A stretch of DNA of 64,000 bases from Isoetes taiwanensis (taxonomy: Eukaryota; Streptophyta; Lycopodiopsida; Isoetales; Isoetaceae), in NCBI GenBank assembly GCA_021234155.1, contig JAJEKV010000065.1, positions 3,264,312 to 3,328,311 on the forward strand, given 5' to 3'. The translations under genes and the position numbers were made by a program. The notes under the pieces are model-generated. The model saw only the letters and a program-made list of their open reading frames with translations. It was not told the origin of the DNA and did not search any database. Positions 33,700 through 46,509 of the stretch are shown here, one piece after another. Positions within the stretch are counted from its first letter, which is position 1. Each line of letters starts with the position of its first letter.

Positions 33700-36600
33700 T
33701 GTAACCCAAATATTCGATCAAACCTGCACAGATTTCGCAATGCAAACAGAAGACCGGGTGCAAACAAAGACCATGGGGCAAAGGGAAGACTAGGTGCAGG
33801 CTCAGTTATGCCAAAGTCCTAATCGACCCAGCACAAAATTATGTAAGAGAGCTCAGTGGCTAGCCAGATGGAATGTGCAGGAGCACATGTGCATAGAAGT
33901 GGACACAGAGGTCTATCCGACAGCCTGAGGCATTATCTTGACACTTGTTTCCTTCACAAGCTTTGGGAGCCCAGAGCCTTGGAGCAGGCCAAAACGACAC
34001 GTTACAAGCAACACATAAACCTCATGCTAGACTGCGGCCCACAACGCTACCTGCATTCTCATTTGCCCATGAAAAAACACAGGCTCATCGCCTCCATTCG
34101 CACATGTGCCTACCATCTCTGAATTGAGATATGCAGGTGGATTGGGGAGCCACGTCACGACAGACTTTGTAAGTGCTGACATATCGGAGCCATTCAGGAT
34201 GACTGTCACACTTTCTAGAGTTGCCCGACATATGATCAGATCGGGGCACGCTACGCTCTCTTAAATCGGGGCCCTAATTTGCACGCTACATATGATACTG
34301 AGCATGGCTTCGATGCGATCACTAAGAGCATACATTCAAGAGATAACGCATCTCAAGGCTCAGATATGCCCCCTGATAACCACTTGATGAGCAAAAAATA
34401 CTTGATCATGTACATATATATATTGGCACAGTGTCAAAAGTCTTATCGCTGCCACGGTTTTTCCCTCGAAAACACTTCGGTGATTTTTTAATACGGGTGC
34501 GAATGTCGCTGTTAGCTCTTGTATTAGGCCCCATAGGCTGATTGATCTCCGTGGACAATAAAAAACATTCAATTCAATTCGTATTTGGAGGATTGTCAAG
34601 GTCATAAAGTGATTTTTTAAACAATCAAAATTGATCAAGAATTGGGTAAGTAGAGAATTATGTGAGACATTTAAATCGTCACAAGTTGGAAGATTATTTG
34701 AGCCATTGTGGATTGAGAAAAGTAAATTCTTCTATATTGGGAATGTTGATTAGAATCGCGAATGATTAAGCAGCTATCATGATTGGAACCTCGGTATATA
34801 TTATTCCAAATTAGCTATGGTAGAAGGGGATCTTATAAGAATGAGAAAGTGTCGTATTCAGAATTTTAATTTAGGATTGAAACGTATTAACACGTTGTTC
34901 ATGATCTTGAGCTGTTACCCAAGTATTTGTATGGTGTCTTACGAGTCGATTTGATTGTCACCCTGAAATGATGAGAACTAATGATAATTAGTAATAAAAT
35001 TCAAAGGTAGGATGGCAAGAATTAAAAGGACTATAAGAATTATAGATATTTTGAAACTTATGTAGAAAGGCCATGTTATTTAGAAGACCCAAGTGAAAAG
35101 AACAAGGTATGATGTGTCAGATAAAAATATGGAGAAAAGATCATATTAGTGGATATGATGGATATGTGCGGTGGTATTTGGTTGAAAAGCGAGAATTCTA
35201 TAGCACATAAAGGAGCAAGCTTGGGGATTTTATAGCATGAGTTCTTGTGGATTTGTCATAAATCAAGGTAATGGCTACTCATCGACTATCCAAGTAAAAA
35301 GACACAAGAGTTTGTTGGGATGCTACAACGTTGAGCAACACTTTGGTTTCTAAAAAATGATTGCATATACCCTGAAGGAGAGTTAGAGACTGAGCTAGTA
35401 AAGTTAAATGTAATGCAAGGTATTTGAAATTGAAGCAAGAAGGATTGGCCTATGCATTTTACTTGTTAGTTTTTGGACTGGCCACCAAAAAGGTTTCATG
35501 TAATCATATGTCTAGTCCGAACTGAGTATCTTTATTTCCATGGTAGGCTTAGCATTCTATGGAAAATGATAAATTTCAAGGATGCAGTTCTATTACGTTT
35601 GACATATTAAGATGAACGTGCAAAACTCTTCGCTTATATTGTGCCTTGGATGTGCACTAATGCATAGTACATACTTATAACATTTGAGCATGGTTTCTAG
35701 TTAATTTGAATTGATTGACGATAGGATCAGTGCATTGAAGCTATTTGTTGAGATAGATAGTAGACATATTTAGCATGGCTAAATTGTTATGTTTATCAAG
35801 CTAGTTAGACAAATGAAGCTTGGAAAGGGATGGCATTAGATTGGAATAGCAACATAACGCAATTAGAAATTTTGGTTGAAGTTAATGTCACGCCACTAGG
35901 CAGCATCCAACTGGACATGTGATCGCACATCACACTACATTACTCGGTTGGGCCTACCCCCAATCACTTTATATTGCATCTGTGGGATTTGACACCCAAC
36001 AGTTCAGAGTTGCTGGAAGGAATGTTGTATTGATTTGGAAATTATAAAATGGAGTAACTAAGGAAGATCATTCTAGAATGAATGACATCTTGTTATGATA
36101 TATCACTGCAACACCAAATACAGAGTTTACGTTGACATGGAATTTTGTTAACTCCGAAGTCACTTGGATTATTTATCTTAAAGACAACAGTTTTGAATGA
36201 TCAATCTAGTAGTACCATTCAGAATAAAAGCACGTTGTGGTGTCCTAATCCGGCTATCCCCCCTGTCCCCCCCAAAATGTGGTCGCGCATCCTCCACTTT
36301 TGTGGTATGATACTATAATTATAGCACCGCCCAACTACCGTTATTTAGGAATGGAGTCCCAATTTGTGAGGAAATTCTAATTTCAAAACTAAAACTCAAA
36401 TTCATGTTCTTTGGCTCCCTCCTGCAAGCTCCAATCCATTGTGGGCATGGTTGTCAATGAGGTAATCCGTCCAGAAACTGGCATTTCAGACAAAAGAAAT
36501 GATGAAGAAAAGACGCCAGAGGAAAAGAAGAAGAGAGGAAAGGTTGGAGCTTGCAGAATCGGCAGAAGGATCCAGTTCATCAAGAAGTGCAAGCACTAAA

Positions 36601-39170
36601 CGTCATATTGTCCTTAATTTGTTAACATCTTAATATAAACAAACCAAAAAAATTGAGGATAGCGTGAAGAAAGAGATTTTACTTGAGTTTTTGAGGGATA
36701 AAACATTGGAAAAATTTATAGGCAAAGAATTAAAGGATTTGGAAGCCAAGAGCATTGTCATTAGGAGCCTCTGGGGCTCTATGCAGACTGTGAAACTCTC
36801 TACCAGCAATGACTGCCTAGCAACAAAGAATAGTTGTCTTGCAATATCTGTGCCACGTCGTGCAGATTCAGAAACAAATGAAAAATCAACCAGAGGGACC
36901 TTGGAAAGGTATTAGGTGTTCACCCAAGAAACATGCAAAAGGCAAAGAAAAAGAGGGCAGAGATCGATTACAACGGTAAAACAGATAGCAAAGATTCAAA
37001 AAAATTGGATTGAGAACATCATATGTAGCATAATAACAGGGGGTTTCTTTTGTATTTTTGTACTTTTTTCCCTAAGGTTTTTATATGATTTCATGGATGT
37101 ATTTGATGAGGCATACTGATTAGTATATCTAGAGTGCGCGTATGGTTGAACTAATTTTGATGCCTATATCCAATGGTTTAGACCCATATATCATATATTT
37201 ATTTTTATATTGTATTTTATTATTATTGTATCAAATATCACCTTTCGACATGCAGGCTCGAGATAACCCATTTAGGGTTATGTGTTGGGAATGAAAATGA
37301 AGATTTTTAGGGAAGAATCATTTGTGGGCGGATTAAATTGATCATCTACGCATTCCGGCGATCTACTTGAACAGGAGAATTCGGGTTTGGCAGTCGTGAT
37401 CTTCAATGCCTTTTTTTCGCGGGTACCCATCATAGATCGGATCTTGGTTGGGCGGTTGTTTTATCGCCATTTGTTCCTTCTATCGGTTTTACATTCAAAA
37501 CAAGAACATAGGTTACTCGGATGTGGGATTGAGCTATGAAACCGTAGTTTCTCAAGGCCAAGACACGGCGTCTTATCACTTCTTCATTTTCCCATATTAG
37601 TTTCTTGCATCTAATCTTTAATATGGCGCCTGAGGAGCCTTGGGATTCTTTGAAAAGGCTGAAAGAGCCAGTCTTGGGGTGCGGTATTATTTGCGTTATC
37701 GTTACTCCTAATTGTTGTTTTTAGGGCTCCTGGTTGCGAGGGATTTATCATGTGCTCATTCTGCATTTAAGTTGGAGTTTTCTGAGGAAGAGTCTGTCTT
37801 TGTTGGTTATTAGTGTGTGGTTTTTGGATGGATGACCATACTTGCGACCAGCGACCTTCTTCAAAAGCTGAGCTGTTTGGGGTTCTTTCTTTGCCTATCG
37901 ATTTTGCCCCATTTGAATCTCTGATTTTCACATCTATAATTGTTCCCCCAACCCAGTTTTTTAGGTCATTTGTCGGAATTGTGGTAGGATATTTGATTTC
38001 TTGGGGGAGTTATACAAGGAATGAGTAATTATTGGACAATCGACTTACTAGGATGGGTCACACTCTCCCTTTTTGTGAGTTTGCATCGGACGACATCATA
38101 CCGTTTGCCTTTTCTAGAAATTGAGCCAGTTCTTGAATCACCTATCGGTTCCGTTACTTCAATGGTCCAATAATATCAAATGGACCTCCGATTCTGGGAA
38201 CCGGTTGGTGTAATATGGCTTGATGCCTTTTAGGTGTTGATTGGCCTGAAGAAGAAGATGCTAAATCTACAAGGCAAATGAAGACTCTATATGAGACAAA
38301 TCCGACCTACGTATTAAAAGCGAGGACTTTGTGATCTCGACACACAAGAAGTTTGCTGCGTCTATATCTTCATATTACTCGGTAGGAAATCAAGGTAAGG
38401 TCCACTTTTACCCGAATAATGAAAACAAAATTCATTGATTTAATCTCATTGAATTGATTTATTGGTTAAACAAACGTTTTTACACTTAAATCCTTTGTAT
38501 ACATCGAGGATTTTCTTGTCCAATAAATAGCATATTTTATCACGTTAGCCATTTCAACAATAAATTCTTCCTTTCCCGGGATGTATCTAAAATTTGTGGA
38601 GTGAGAAGTGGAAAGTATGGTGGAAAATGAGTAGATATTGTCCTATGCTTGAATCCTTCTTGCTTGAGATGTTCTTGGCATACCCAACCGTTCTTTCCCG
38701 GGACCCAACCGGATTAACTCTTTTGCACCTTTCTAATCATTATCTTGAAGATTTCTTCGCTTCCAAATGTTATTTGTCATTTGGGCATGTGGGTTTTGTA
38801 ATTGGGTATTTGTTTTACGGTATGCATTTTAGGTGCTCCATAATTATAGGGTTGGATGTAGGTTTGATGAGGAAACACGTTGGAGAGGCTATTATGGGAC
38901 AATTGCTTTATTAGGCGATTGCTTTATTAGCGTTAACATCACACATTCCATTCCATTCGACACAATCACATGTGAATTCTCAAGTTCAATATAATTGTTC
39001 AAGTTCTAAATATTTAAACGATGGTTATCTAGTATACTTCAAATATTAAATCCTTAGTGCATATTTGGATTCCAAGGTTCAAGATGCAACCCTACACTAT
39101 CTTCATGTTTTAAATGTCTTTTATATTCTCACGTCTGTTTTTTTTTTTAATGGCAGAAGGGCCAAAAAAT
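33700..39170. other. No gene recognised; mostly AT-rich sequence
   Basis: The best open frames (36664-36912 with KEILLEFLRDKTLEKFIGKE; 37813-38028; 38594-38914) show no motif or splice context I can support. 35890-36010 resembles non-coding LTR-type sequence (GGGATTTGACACCCAACAG). I cannot identify RT, integrase or host-gene remnants here. Confidence 0.4.
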
Positions 39171-39176
39171 TTTAGT

Positions 39177-39627
39177 ATAATAACCAACACATAACTACCA
39201 TTGACATTAATAAATATAACCATTGGATCCAACACATTTAAATTAAAATCCCCCTTAAACCCCCTTTGGTTTGGGTGCATATTCACACGGGGGTGGCGTA
39301 GAGGCGAGAGCCCTCATAATTGTATTTTGCGTCACGAAATCAACACCATATAGTATTCCGGTTGAAATCTTATAGTATTTTGCGAATCTTATTATACAGT
39401 ATAGCAAATCTTGTACTTGCATACCCCACAAATGAGGGAACTTTACGTGCGGTGTAGATTAAGGAATAAGGGCGGAATATGCCAATCCGAGCGACTCGAT
39501 GCGGAGTCCCCCTCGCGGTGAATATGCACCAAACAAAAAGAAGGGCTAAGAGGGATTTTAATTTAAATGTTTGGATCCAATGGTTATATTTATTAATATC
39601 AATAATGAACCATATGTTGGTTATTAT
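39177..39627. mobile_element. Foldback MITE with ~110-bp terminal inverted repeats
   Basis: The left arm from 39177 (ATAATAACCAACA, then TAATAAATATAACCATTGGA, TTTAAATTAAAATCCC, GGTGCATATTCAC) is repeated as the reverse complement from 39627 inward in the same order. A unique centre of about 200 bp lies between. There is no ORF. No convincing target duplication was found, so the superfamily is unclear. Confidence 0.75.
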
Positions 39628-39899
39628 CTTGTCTCCTAACACAAAGGATATTAGAACTAGAAGATTGAAGAGAAATGTAAGAGAAGAACATGATGCCCAC
39701 TATCTGGAGGAATTACAAATTAGGTTTTGAATTTTGTTATTCATGTTTTCTTAATTATGGTGCTTAATGTGGTGGTGCATGTGGTAATTATTGTGTTGTG
39801 CAGTATTTGTGGCATTTCTGGATCTTCGGTTACCTAATCCCGTGATCTCTGCCATGACTCATAAAATCATTATTGCCATAATGAGTGGCACTGAAAATT

Positions 39900-40053
39900 G
39901 GCTGGCCGTAGATTCCCTTATGCTGTGGAGTCTCGTGGTCTCTTCTTCTTGGTTAGCGTGGCCTTAGCTATTGATGTGGATGCTTGACCTCTGCCCTTTG
40001 GCTCTTTTCTGTACCTTAGGAATAGTCATGTGCTTTGGATCACCTGACTAACA
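39900..40053 (-). repeat. LTR remnant of an older Ty3 copy
   Basis: It ends GACTAACA at 40053 followed by a C-rich tract (minus-strand polypurine tract) and AAAACCAAAGAACACTCAGAG. This is the same LTR/polypurine junction as at 50777 and 55842. Only about the last 150 bp show loose similarity to the intact LTRs. Confidence 0.5.
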
Positions 40054-41155
40054 CCCTCCCCCTCCCCCCCAAAACCAAAGAACACTCAGAGCAGAGAAAA
40101 ATTGGTATCGTTTTGGGGGGAGGAAAATTCGCAAGACCTGCCGTATCGTCTTGGCTTCTTTTGTAGATTGTTCTGCTTATTGGAGCTAGTGTTTCAAATC
40201 TTGGATTCCACCATGCGCTTGAGTTCTTTAAGCTTCTGATGAGCGTGAGCACTATGAGCGGGAGAGGCACCCATGGAAGAGAGTTGAAGTTGGAGAACCA
40301 CAAGTTCTGTATCGTCTATGATTTTCTGCTTGATAGAATTTTGCAGTTGGGTTTTCAAGTATTTAACCTGTATTTGGGCAGCCATGACCAAGCCTTTCAA
40401 CTCTGTGATACATAGCTGTTGTTGTGTGGTGATACTTTTATGAGTCTTGAATTCTTCTTGAAGGCTATGATAGAGTGCCAAAGAAAGAAGTAGTTGATCC
40501 TTAGTTGTGCACTGGTCTTGGAGGGTGTGGACCTGAACCTGTAATAGAGCGTGGATTGCCTCCAACTGAGGCATGGTATTCTGAGCCCATTTTAAATCTT
40601 CGCGGGTGGCGAGAATGGTGTTGTGTTTCTCTTGAAGCTGCTCCTCAAGGTGACTTTTCTGAGTGGAGAGATCCTGGAGTTCCTTTTTGAGAACATCAGA
40701 GGAGTCCAGATGGTCCTTGATACCATTCATTAGTTTATCTTGGGATTCGTGCAACTGCAAAATACACTTAGTGACTTGTTGCTCGTACTCATAGAGAGCT
40801 TGATGAGAAGGTTGCAGAGGCTGATGATGAAGTTCTTGCGGAATGGAAACCCGTGGCTGCTAATGAGGATTAGAGGGAGTATCCTTAGCAGAGTGATGTG
40901 AGGAGGAGATAGCAATGGAGGATTTCTTTCGTGGAGAAGGACTGCAAGGTTCTTCTTGAAGATTGATGTTCTGCTACTGCGAGGTCTCCTCCAGAAGGTC
41001 GCAAATGGCAGTTATCTTGGAGGGAACCTTACTGGAGGCCCTAGACATGGATGTGCTTCCGTAAGTGGACACAATGCTAAGAACTTGAAGCCTTTGATTT
41101 ATAGTGCAGAATCAGTGCCATTTGAAGCCTTTGATTTATAGTGCAGACGATCTAA
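40040..41155 (-). pseudogene. Accessory-ORF remnant of an older Ty3 copy, 3' part (coiled coil)
   Basis: This is the downstream half of an accessory gene whose upstream half lies at 45358-45910 beyond a 4.2-kb insertion. About 188 residues form a Leu/Gln/Lys-rich coiled coil (LKKELQDLSTQKSHLEEQLQ and similar). It then runs into FPPPKTIPIFLCSECSLVLGG directly before the LTR, the same ending as the accessory ORFs at 50.8 and 55.85 kb. The middle region of those proteins is missing here. A 37-bp tandem duplication (TTGAAGCCTTTGATTTATAG at 41084 and 41121) sits near the insertion site. Confidence 0.65.
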
Positions 41156-42999
41156 GGGTTCATTCGCACCCGCCATTTAGTTAAGTTAAAAAAAATTAAC
41201 TACCTAGTTAAACTTAATTATAACAACTGCATTCACACTAAAAATAGTTAAGTTTGTGTTGAATACTTAACTTAACTAGAATAAAGTTAAATTTCTTCAC
41301 ACCAAACATAGTTAAATTAGAAAATTATAACCTAACTACTAGTTGTTCAGACATCGTCTTGTTAAGTTAGTGGTTAACCAAAATCCCTTCAGACATGCCT
41401 TTAGTTAAGTTACAAGTTTAACTTAACCAGAATGCATTCGAACCAATCCAGTTCTGTTTATTGTTGTTAACTTAATCAAAGCTTATTCAAAACATGTTTT
41501 CAGTCAAGATATTTACCTACTTGGAAGAACATGAACCCAAAAAGCTTTGTATACCTAAAAAGCATTTTTAAATAAATGAAAAAGTCTGCAATATGGCAGA
41601 TGACAACATGCCAGATACTTAAAGTCAAAGAAGCATGATCCTATAGAGGATGAGGACCACAGCCAGGCATTATTCAAACGATTGCCACAACGAATGTGAG
41701 CACAATGGTATAGAATGCAAAACAAAGACTTTCCTCAGCTTAATGATATCCCTATTTCAAGTTTTTTTAAGAACAAGAGAGCTGATTGTACAAGAGGTGA
41801 AAGACTCTCCACCCAACGATGCACTTGGCACCATCCTGATCAATTACATCTGATCAATTACATCTGATCAACCATCCAAACTGAGAGCTATTGGATGCCT
41901 TGGACCCAAGGTGATGATCCAAGATAAAAATCCGTGATGATCTGACCCCCTCTCCTCGAGACACGCTTTGGGGAACTAGCCTCTACCTTTCACACAAAGG
42001 TAACTTGCCTTTTAGATGTGGCATGGAGTTGGCATTATAAATCCTAGCATCCATGGCATGGTGCGGTCAACTCTAAGTTGATATCGCAACCATTCTAGAT
42101 CTGTCACATGATCCAATGTAACGTAAAATACACATAAGGTTTATAGCGGTATTTTGACAACGGCAATAAAGACCAACATGAAGCACCACAACATTTGGTT
42201 ATGGAAGAAGACTTCAAGTGAATCAGACATGACACATCTTCTGCGATGTGGATACGATATAAACACATCACTCTTACCCCTCAAGGGAAACGGACATATC
42301 CATGGAGATGATAACCTTCACAAGGACTCTGAACCACTTTAGGTAGAGCAATCGCAGTTGATAATAAAAAGTAAGGGGGATCATTGAACAAAGCAATTTC
42401 TCCACGGAGAGGTTTGAGGAGGCGTAAAAAATGTTAAATGTGCAAAAAATGTTTGTGCATATACAAGTAAACCCATGTGCAAAATGTCCATATCAAACTT
42501 ACCAAGTCCAAACAAACAAAGATATGCTAAACCGTAAAAGTCTAGGTAATGCATGGCGATGCAAAAACAAATTCAAAACCCGTTATTTTAAGCTAAGATA
42601 TATTTAGAGATATAAATCTGCATGAGATTTGAATAAATTTGCATGTAGATAAGAAAGAGAAATAGTACCAGGCAGAGGTCTTTAAATGTAGGCACATGGA
42701 ATGAGGACCCCAAATGCCCAAAACGAGGAGACGAGATTAAATAGAGGCGGCTTCTCATAACCGCAATTTACAAACAAGAGCAAGGGGCGGTCGTGACCTA
42801 CTAAATGCTAGTTCCGAAACCCCACGTCTCATTGTAAATTGTAAAAATGGGATTTACTCCATCTGCCTTGAGAGCCACCAAGGTAGTCATCTTTATTTTA
42901 AGAAGAAACTCCTCGTCTTCTTTTTCTAGTTTTTTTTTTTTAAGGAATTCCTCCCTTTCACTTGGAACCTTCTTCTGCATCTCATGTACCTGTTTTTCA

Positions 43000-43210
43000 C
43001 ATATCTTCTAATTGTACCTGTTTCTCATGTACTTGGAGCCTTTCTGGCAAGATCCCTTCAAAATATTCTAGTGCAAGGTGGCCATTGCCATTCTGGGCAT
43101 ATAGCGCAACCATTGTGCTCCAATTTAGACATGATGTTGTACGCAAATTCATGTGAAGTTCATCCAAACTCCCGCATTTAGCATACATATCAGCCAATAA
43201 GCATGTCCGG
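43000..43210 (-). pseudogene. PPR repeat fragment inside the Harbinger-like element
   Basis: The minus-strand frame gives ADMYAKCGSLDELH, then SCLNWSTMVALYAQNGNGHLAL and EYFEGILPE, which is one typical P/L/S repeat junction. It is preceded by a degenerate stretch with EQKLKPDM (43190-43260). It is dead and partial. Confidence 0.75.
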
Positions 43211-43629
43211 CTTTAGCTTTTGTTCAAGCAATAGGCGAGCACAAATGCAATCACATTTTTTCTTTACTTGTCCATTCTTTAGAAATGGGACTATAATTGA
43301 AAGCAGATGAAGAAAATCATTGGGATAAGTAAGAAGCATATTTTCAGTCAGGTTCAAAGCTGAAACTAGAAGTAAAGTATCAGAGCTTTCAATCACACCC
43401 TTGTAAGTGTTAGCAACGTAAAAATTTGTAAGAAAATGCTTCTCTAGGCTTGTCACCACTATAGTTTTCAAACAACTAGGAACGCGTCGTCGCGCAAATC
43501 ATCCGAACCGAAAACAACATAGCAACACGGTATTGCATCTTCAAAGACCAATACTTTAGAGAACCAAGAACGACATCGGTCAAATTTCAAAAGAAAATAT
43601 GAAAAGTCATGTGACAAGAATAATAAAAC

Positions 43630-44290
43630 ATGGAATTACCTTCCTCCCGCCGTTTTCGTTCCTCATGTTGCGGGTATTCAAGATCCGATGTTTTAGTAAA
43701 ACTTGTCTTCTCATGAGTTTCCCGAGCCTTCCCGAATTTTGTAAAAATGCGATTGCAAGCTAGATGGTGACTTCTCAATATATCATCCAAGAAGTGGATG
43801 TAACATCGAACAAATTCACCCAACGACATGGATCAAGGTCACCTTGAAGTTGTATTTCGTAGCTTTGTAGTATCTCTTTAACAAGTCCAAAGGGATTATT
43901 TCTACTATAAAGCAAATCAATAGCACTAGAGATGCCTGCCTCTTGTAAAACAATGCAATGCCTCGATAAATGAGCGTTATATCTTCATCCTTGGATGTCC
44001 CATTACTTCCCTGTCGGGGAAACCATTGCACGCCAAGAACATTAACAAACTCGCCAGATGATTCTCATTAGTAAAGCTCTAATAAAGGCCATTGGTTGCC
44101 TGCCTTTAAAGACCATTCAAGTGCACGTTTATTTGTTTGTACTGCCTCATTCTTAATTGGAGGAACCAATTTTGTTGAAAGCTTTTCTATCACACGCAGC
44201 AGAAGTGATTCTTTTGCATCAGTATCTGCTGGGAAGGCAAGATCTGTTACTGAACTGAGTGTTGCAATGGTGATACAACATCCCACATAT
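43630..44290 (-). pseudogene. Unrecognised gene fragments inside the Harbinger-like element
   Basis: Three minus-strand stretches look formerly coding: SSVTDLAFPADTDAKESLLL with NKRALEWSLKAGNQWPLLEL (44290-44075), and GEFVRCYIHFLDDILRSHHL followed by NRIFTKFGKARE (43829-43650), ending at an AG|GTAATT donor-like site. Between them lies a third frame (44031-43816). They do not resemble PPR repeats and may come from another captured gene. I do not recognise it. Confidence 0.35.
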
Positions 44291-44409
44291 GTTTCTCCTA
44301 TGAATCTTTAAGAAATGCCCATGACGATGTGGAATGGACCTTAGTCCAGAATTTTAGCCTTATGCCTTCATTTTGCATGCTTCTATAATACTCCAATGCA
44401 AGCCATGCT

Positions 44410-44898
44410 TCAGCATGCATTAAACCCTAAAATAATGGCACCCCAAGATATGACATTTCTATCTGTTATTCCATCCAAGGCTCTCTGTGCCTCCAGCCTG
44501 CAACCACATTTGCAGTACATATCAATTATGGCATTCCCCACAATTGTGTCAGATTGGAGGTTACTCTCAATGACCTGTTCATGAATGCATCTACCGTGTT
44601 CTACATGGCTGCATGTTTTTAGAACACTACTAAAAGCGAATTTGTCTGGTTTCATGTGCAACTGCTGCATTCTATCAAACAAGCAAAGTGCAAACTCTCT
44701 TTCATCAAGCTTAGTATAGTCGCATAGTACTGAATTCCATGTATATTGATCAGGGTGTAAAATCCTGCCAAATGCTCTGCTTGTTTCAGCCAAATTTGCA
44801 TATGAGACATGCAAACGGATAAAATGGTTACCAAAAACAGCAACACAATCTAACCCGCTATGCACTATCAGGGATTGCACTGTCTTAACTAACTCCAA
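44410..44898 (-). pseudogene. PPR (PLS-type) fragment inside the Harbinger-like element
   Basis: An open frame of about 160 residues holds classic plant PPR phrases in order: YTWNSVLCDYTKLDEREFAL, MQQLHMKPDKFAFSSVLKTC, GRCIHEQVIESNLQSD, TIVGNAIIDMYCKCG and NVISWGAIILGF. It lacks the E/E+/DYW C-terminal domains and the N-terminal organelle-targeting region, so it is a captured piece. It is the longest intact cargo frame in the element. Confidence 0.85.
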
Positions 44899-45357
44899 GT
44901 CCCGCAGTTTTGAGCACTCATGTACAAGCTGATAAGCAAGGTTGATTCAAAATTTACTCTGGAAAAAAAAATTATCTGTTCATCCCTAACTTCGATTCCC
45001 TCCATCACGCCCTTCACGCCCATGACCTCGACCGCGCCCAAGCCCTCCTCGATCCCTCGTCATATCTGCCCGCCATGTATAGGAAAAGGCATCGCTAACT
45101 GGAGTTAAAGTGACCTCGTCGGGGTCACTTTAATTTTTAACATTTCGTCGTATATTTTAACGGTCTAGTTAAATTTGTGTTAACAGCGTATTAACTGCGG
45201 TGTTAGGTGTGAAGGAAGGTTCGGTCAAGGTTTTCCGTTAAAAAAAAGTTAACCATCACTAACTAATATTATGATAACTTAACTTGTGGTGTGAAGAGTG
45301 TTGTGGTTAAAAATGCTAACTTAACCTAACTTAACGGCTTGTCTGAATAGACCCTAA

Positions 45358-45910
45358 TTCTGCAAACATGCACTGCATCAAGAGTTGAGGCCTATCAATG
45401 GACTTATCTGAATGAATAGCAGCTATGGCAGTATTGGAAAAATATTTATTGATGTGGGTATTTTTGACAGAATGGCCAAAGAACTTTCTCCACAATTTGA
45501 CAAAATGGTTCTTTGCAAAGGTTGTGAGCTTTGTGGAAGTAGTAGAGTACGAGAGATCCACATAGAGGGGAACATCAAAGTCTGCAAATCTGACCACCCC
45601 AAGGAATTTGGTGTGCTGACAAGGCGAAAAACCTTGGTGACTAGTGCCAAAGCGAGAGAAATTGGAGTTCCATCCATTAAAGTTTGAAAACACGTGGGAG
45701 TACTGACCAGATTGGCAATAAATTGTCGGAGTTCCCCATGATGGGGGACTGGAAGTTCCTGATCAGCAAAACAATCCAAGCATGTCTAACCGCAACAACG
45801 TGATTTTGACCTTGTAAAGGCACCAGAAGAGAAGCAGTAGAAAAACTTACCGAAGCAAAAGTTGTGGCCTCCAGTGGTGTGGTGGTGTGCAGATTGTTGA
45901 ATCATGAAGA
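45358..45910 (-). pseudogene. Accessory-ORF remnant of an older Ty3 copy, 5' part
   Basis: This holds the N-terminal domain of the Ty3 accessory protein in two frames: FASVSFSTASLLVPLQG near 45840, then FVKLWRKFFGHSVKNTHINK and DRPQLLMQCMFAEL at 45500-45358. The homologous copy at 53.1-53.7 kb has LWRKFYGYSIKNTHINKQF and DWPQILFLRLLHEI. At least one frameshift is present. The gene is interrupted at 45355 by the Harbinger-like insertion. Confidence 0.7.
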
Positions 45911-46045
45911 GGCAGCCATAGTTGTCGTCGAAAAGGGTGAGACACTAAAGAGATGAGGAAGTCGAAGAGCTTATAAAGAACAGGGTTATGCCGGTTCCTG
46001 GTGCCATTTATATGAAGTAGCCTCTGAGGTTTGGGGCAATCAAAT

Positions 46046-46220
46046 AGCATTTAATTTGTTTTCATGTATCTCAAACATCTATTTTCAAGATTCTAACTTG
46101 CAATCAAAGATTTTATTCATGAATTAGCTTATCTTATGATAAAGGATTCATAAAGGTTCACATAGTCTATTAGAGCAAAAATCAGGACTAATACAAAATT
46201 TAAAGTAATACCATATATAT
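46046..46220. repeat. ~175-bp direct repeat, copy 1 (partner 46780-46955)
   Basis: Shared strings include GTTTTCATGTATCTCAAACA, CTATTTTCAAGATTCTAACT, GGTTCACATAGTCTA and AAATCAGGACTAATACAAAA. The copies are in the same orientation, about 735 bp apart. Confidence 0.9.
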
Positions 46221-46509
46221 TACTAAAGAAAAATTTACAAATCGATTCGATGACGCAAAATCACGTTCAAAACAATCTTTTATATGGATATTGATATATT
46301 AAATATCGTTGATATTTTGAACATAGTTTTTATTTGTAAAGAAAATGAATTGGATTATGTAGCCTCATCTTCTCAGATAGCTCCTTGGATGGCTATGTAG
46401 ATGCAAAAGACTACATAGTATATTGGGGTGTTCTTGCATAGGTCTGGGGTGGATGCTGCTTCTATACTTATAACAAGTATAGAATTCGGCAAACAACAGG
46501 CGCTGGGGA

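Larger units (their letters stand above)
41156..45354. mobile_element. PIF/Harbinger-like element with captured PPR fragments
   Basis: A 4199-bp insertion splits an accessory ORF. TAA stands on both sides (41153-41155 and 45355-45357), the 3-bp target duplication of PIF/Harbinger elements. The ends are GGGTTCATTCGCACCCGCC and, reverse-complemented from the right, GGGTCTATTCAGACAAGCC. Removing the element and one TAA joins FAEL to DRLH in frame, matching HEIDRVH in a homologous copy. Both subterminal regions (41170-41480, 45120-45340) are crowded with TTAAGTTA/TAACTTAA and TTC(A/G)NAC motifs. No transposase is recognisable. The cargo is PPR and other gene fragments, so this behaves like a Pack-type element. 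Confidence 0.75.

Noticed and set aside
36664-37119. Possible two-exon gene on the plus strand
   Set aside because: The frames are Lys/Glu-rich and AT-driven, with no convincing splice sites or family resemblance.
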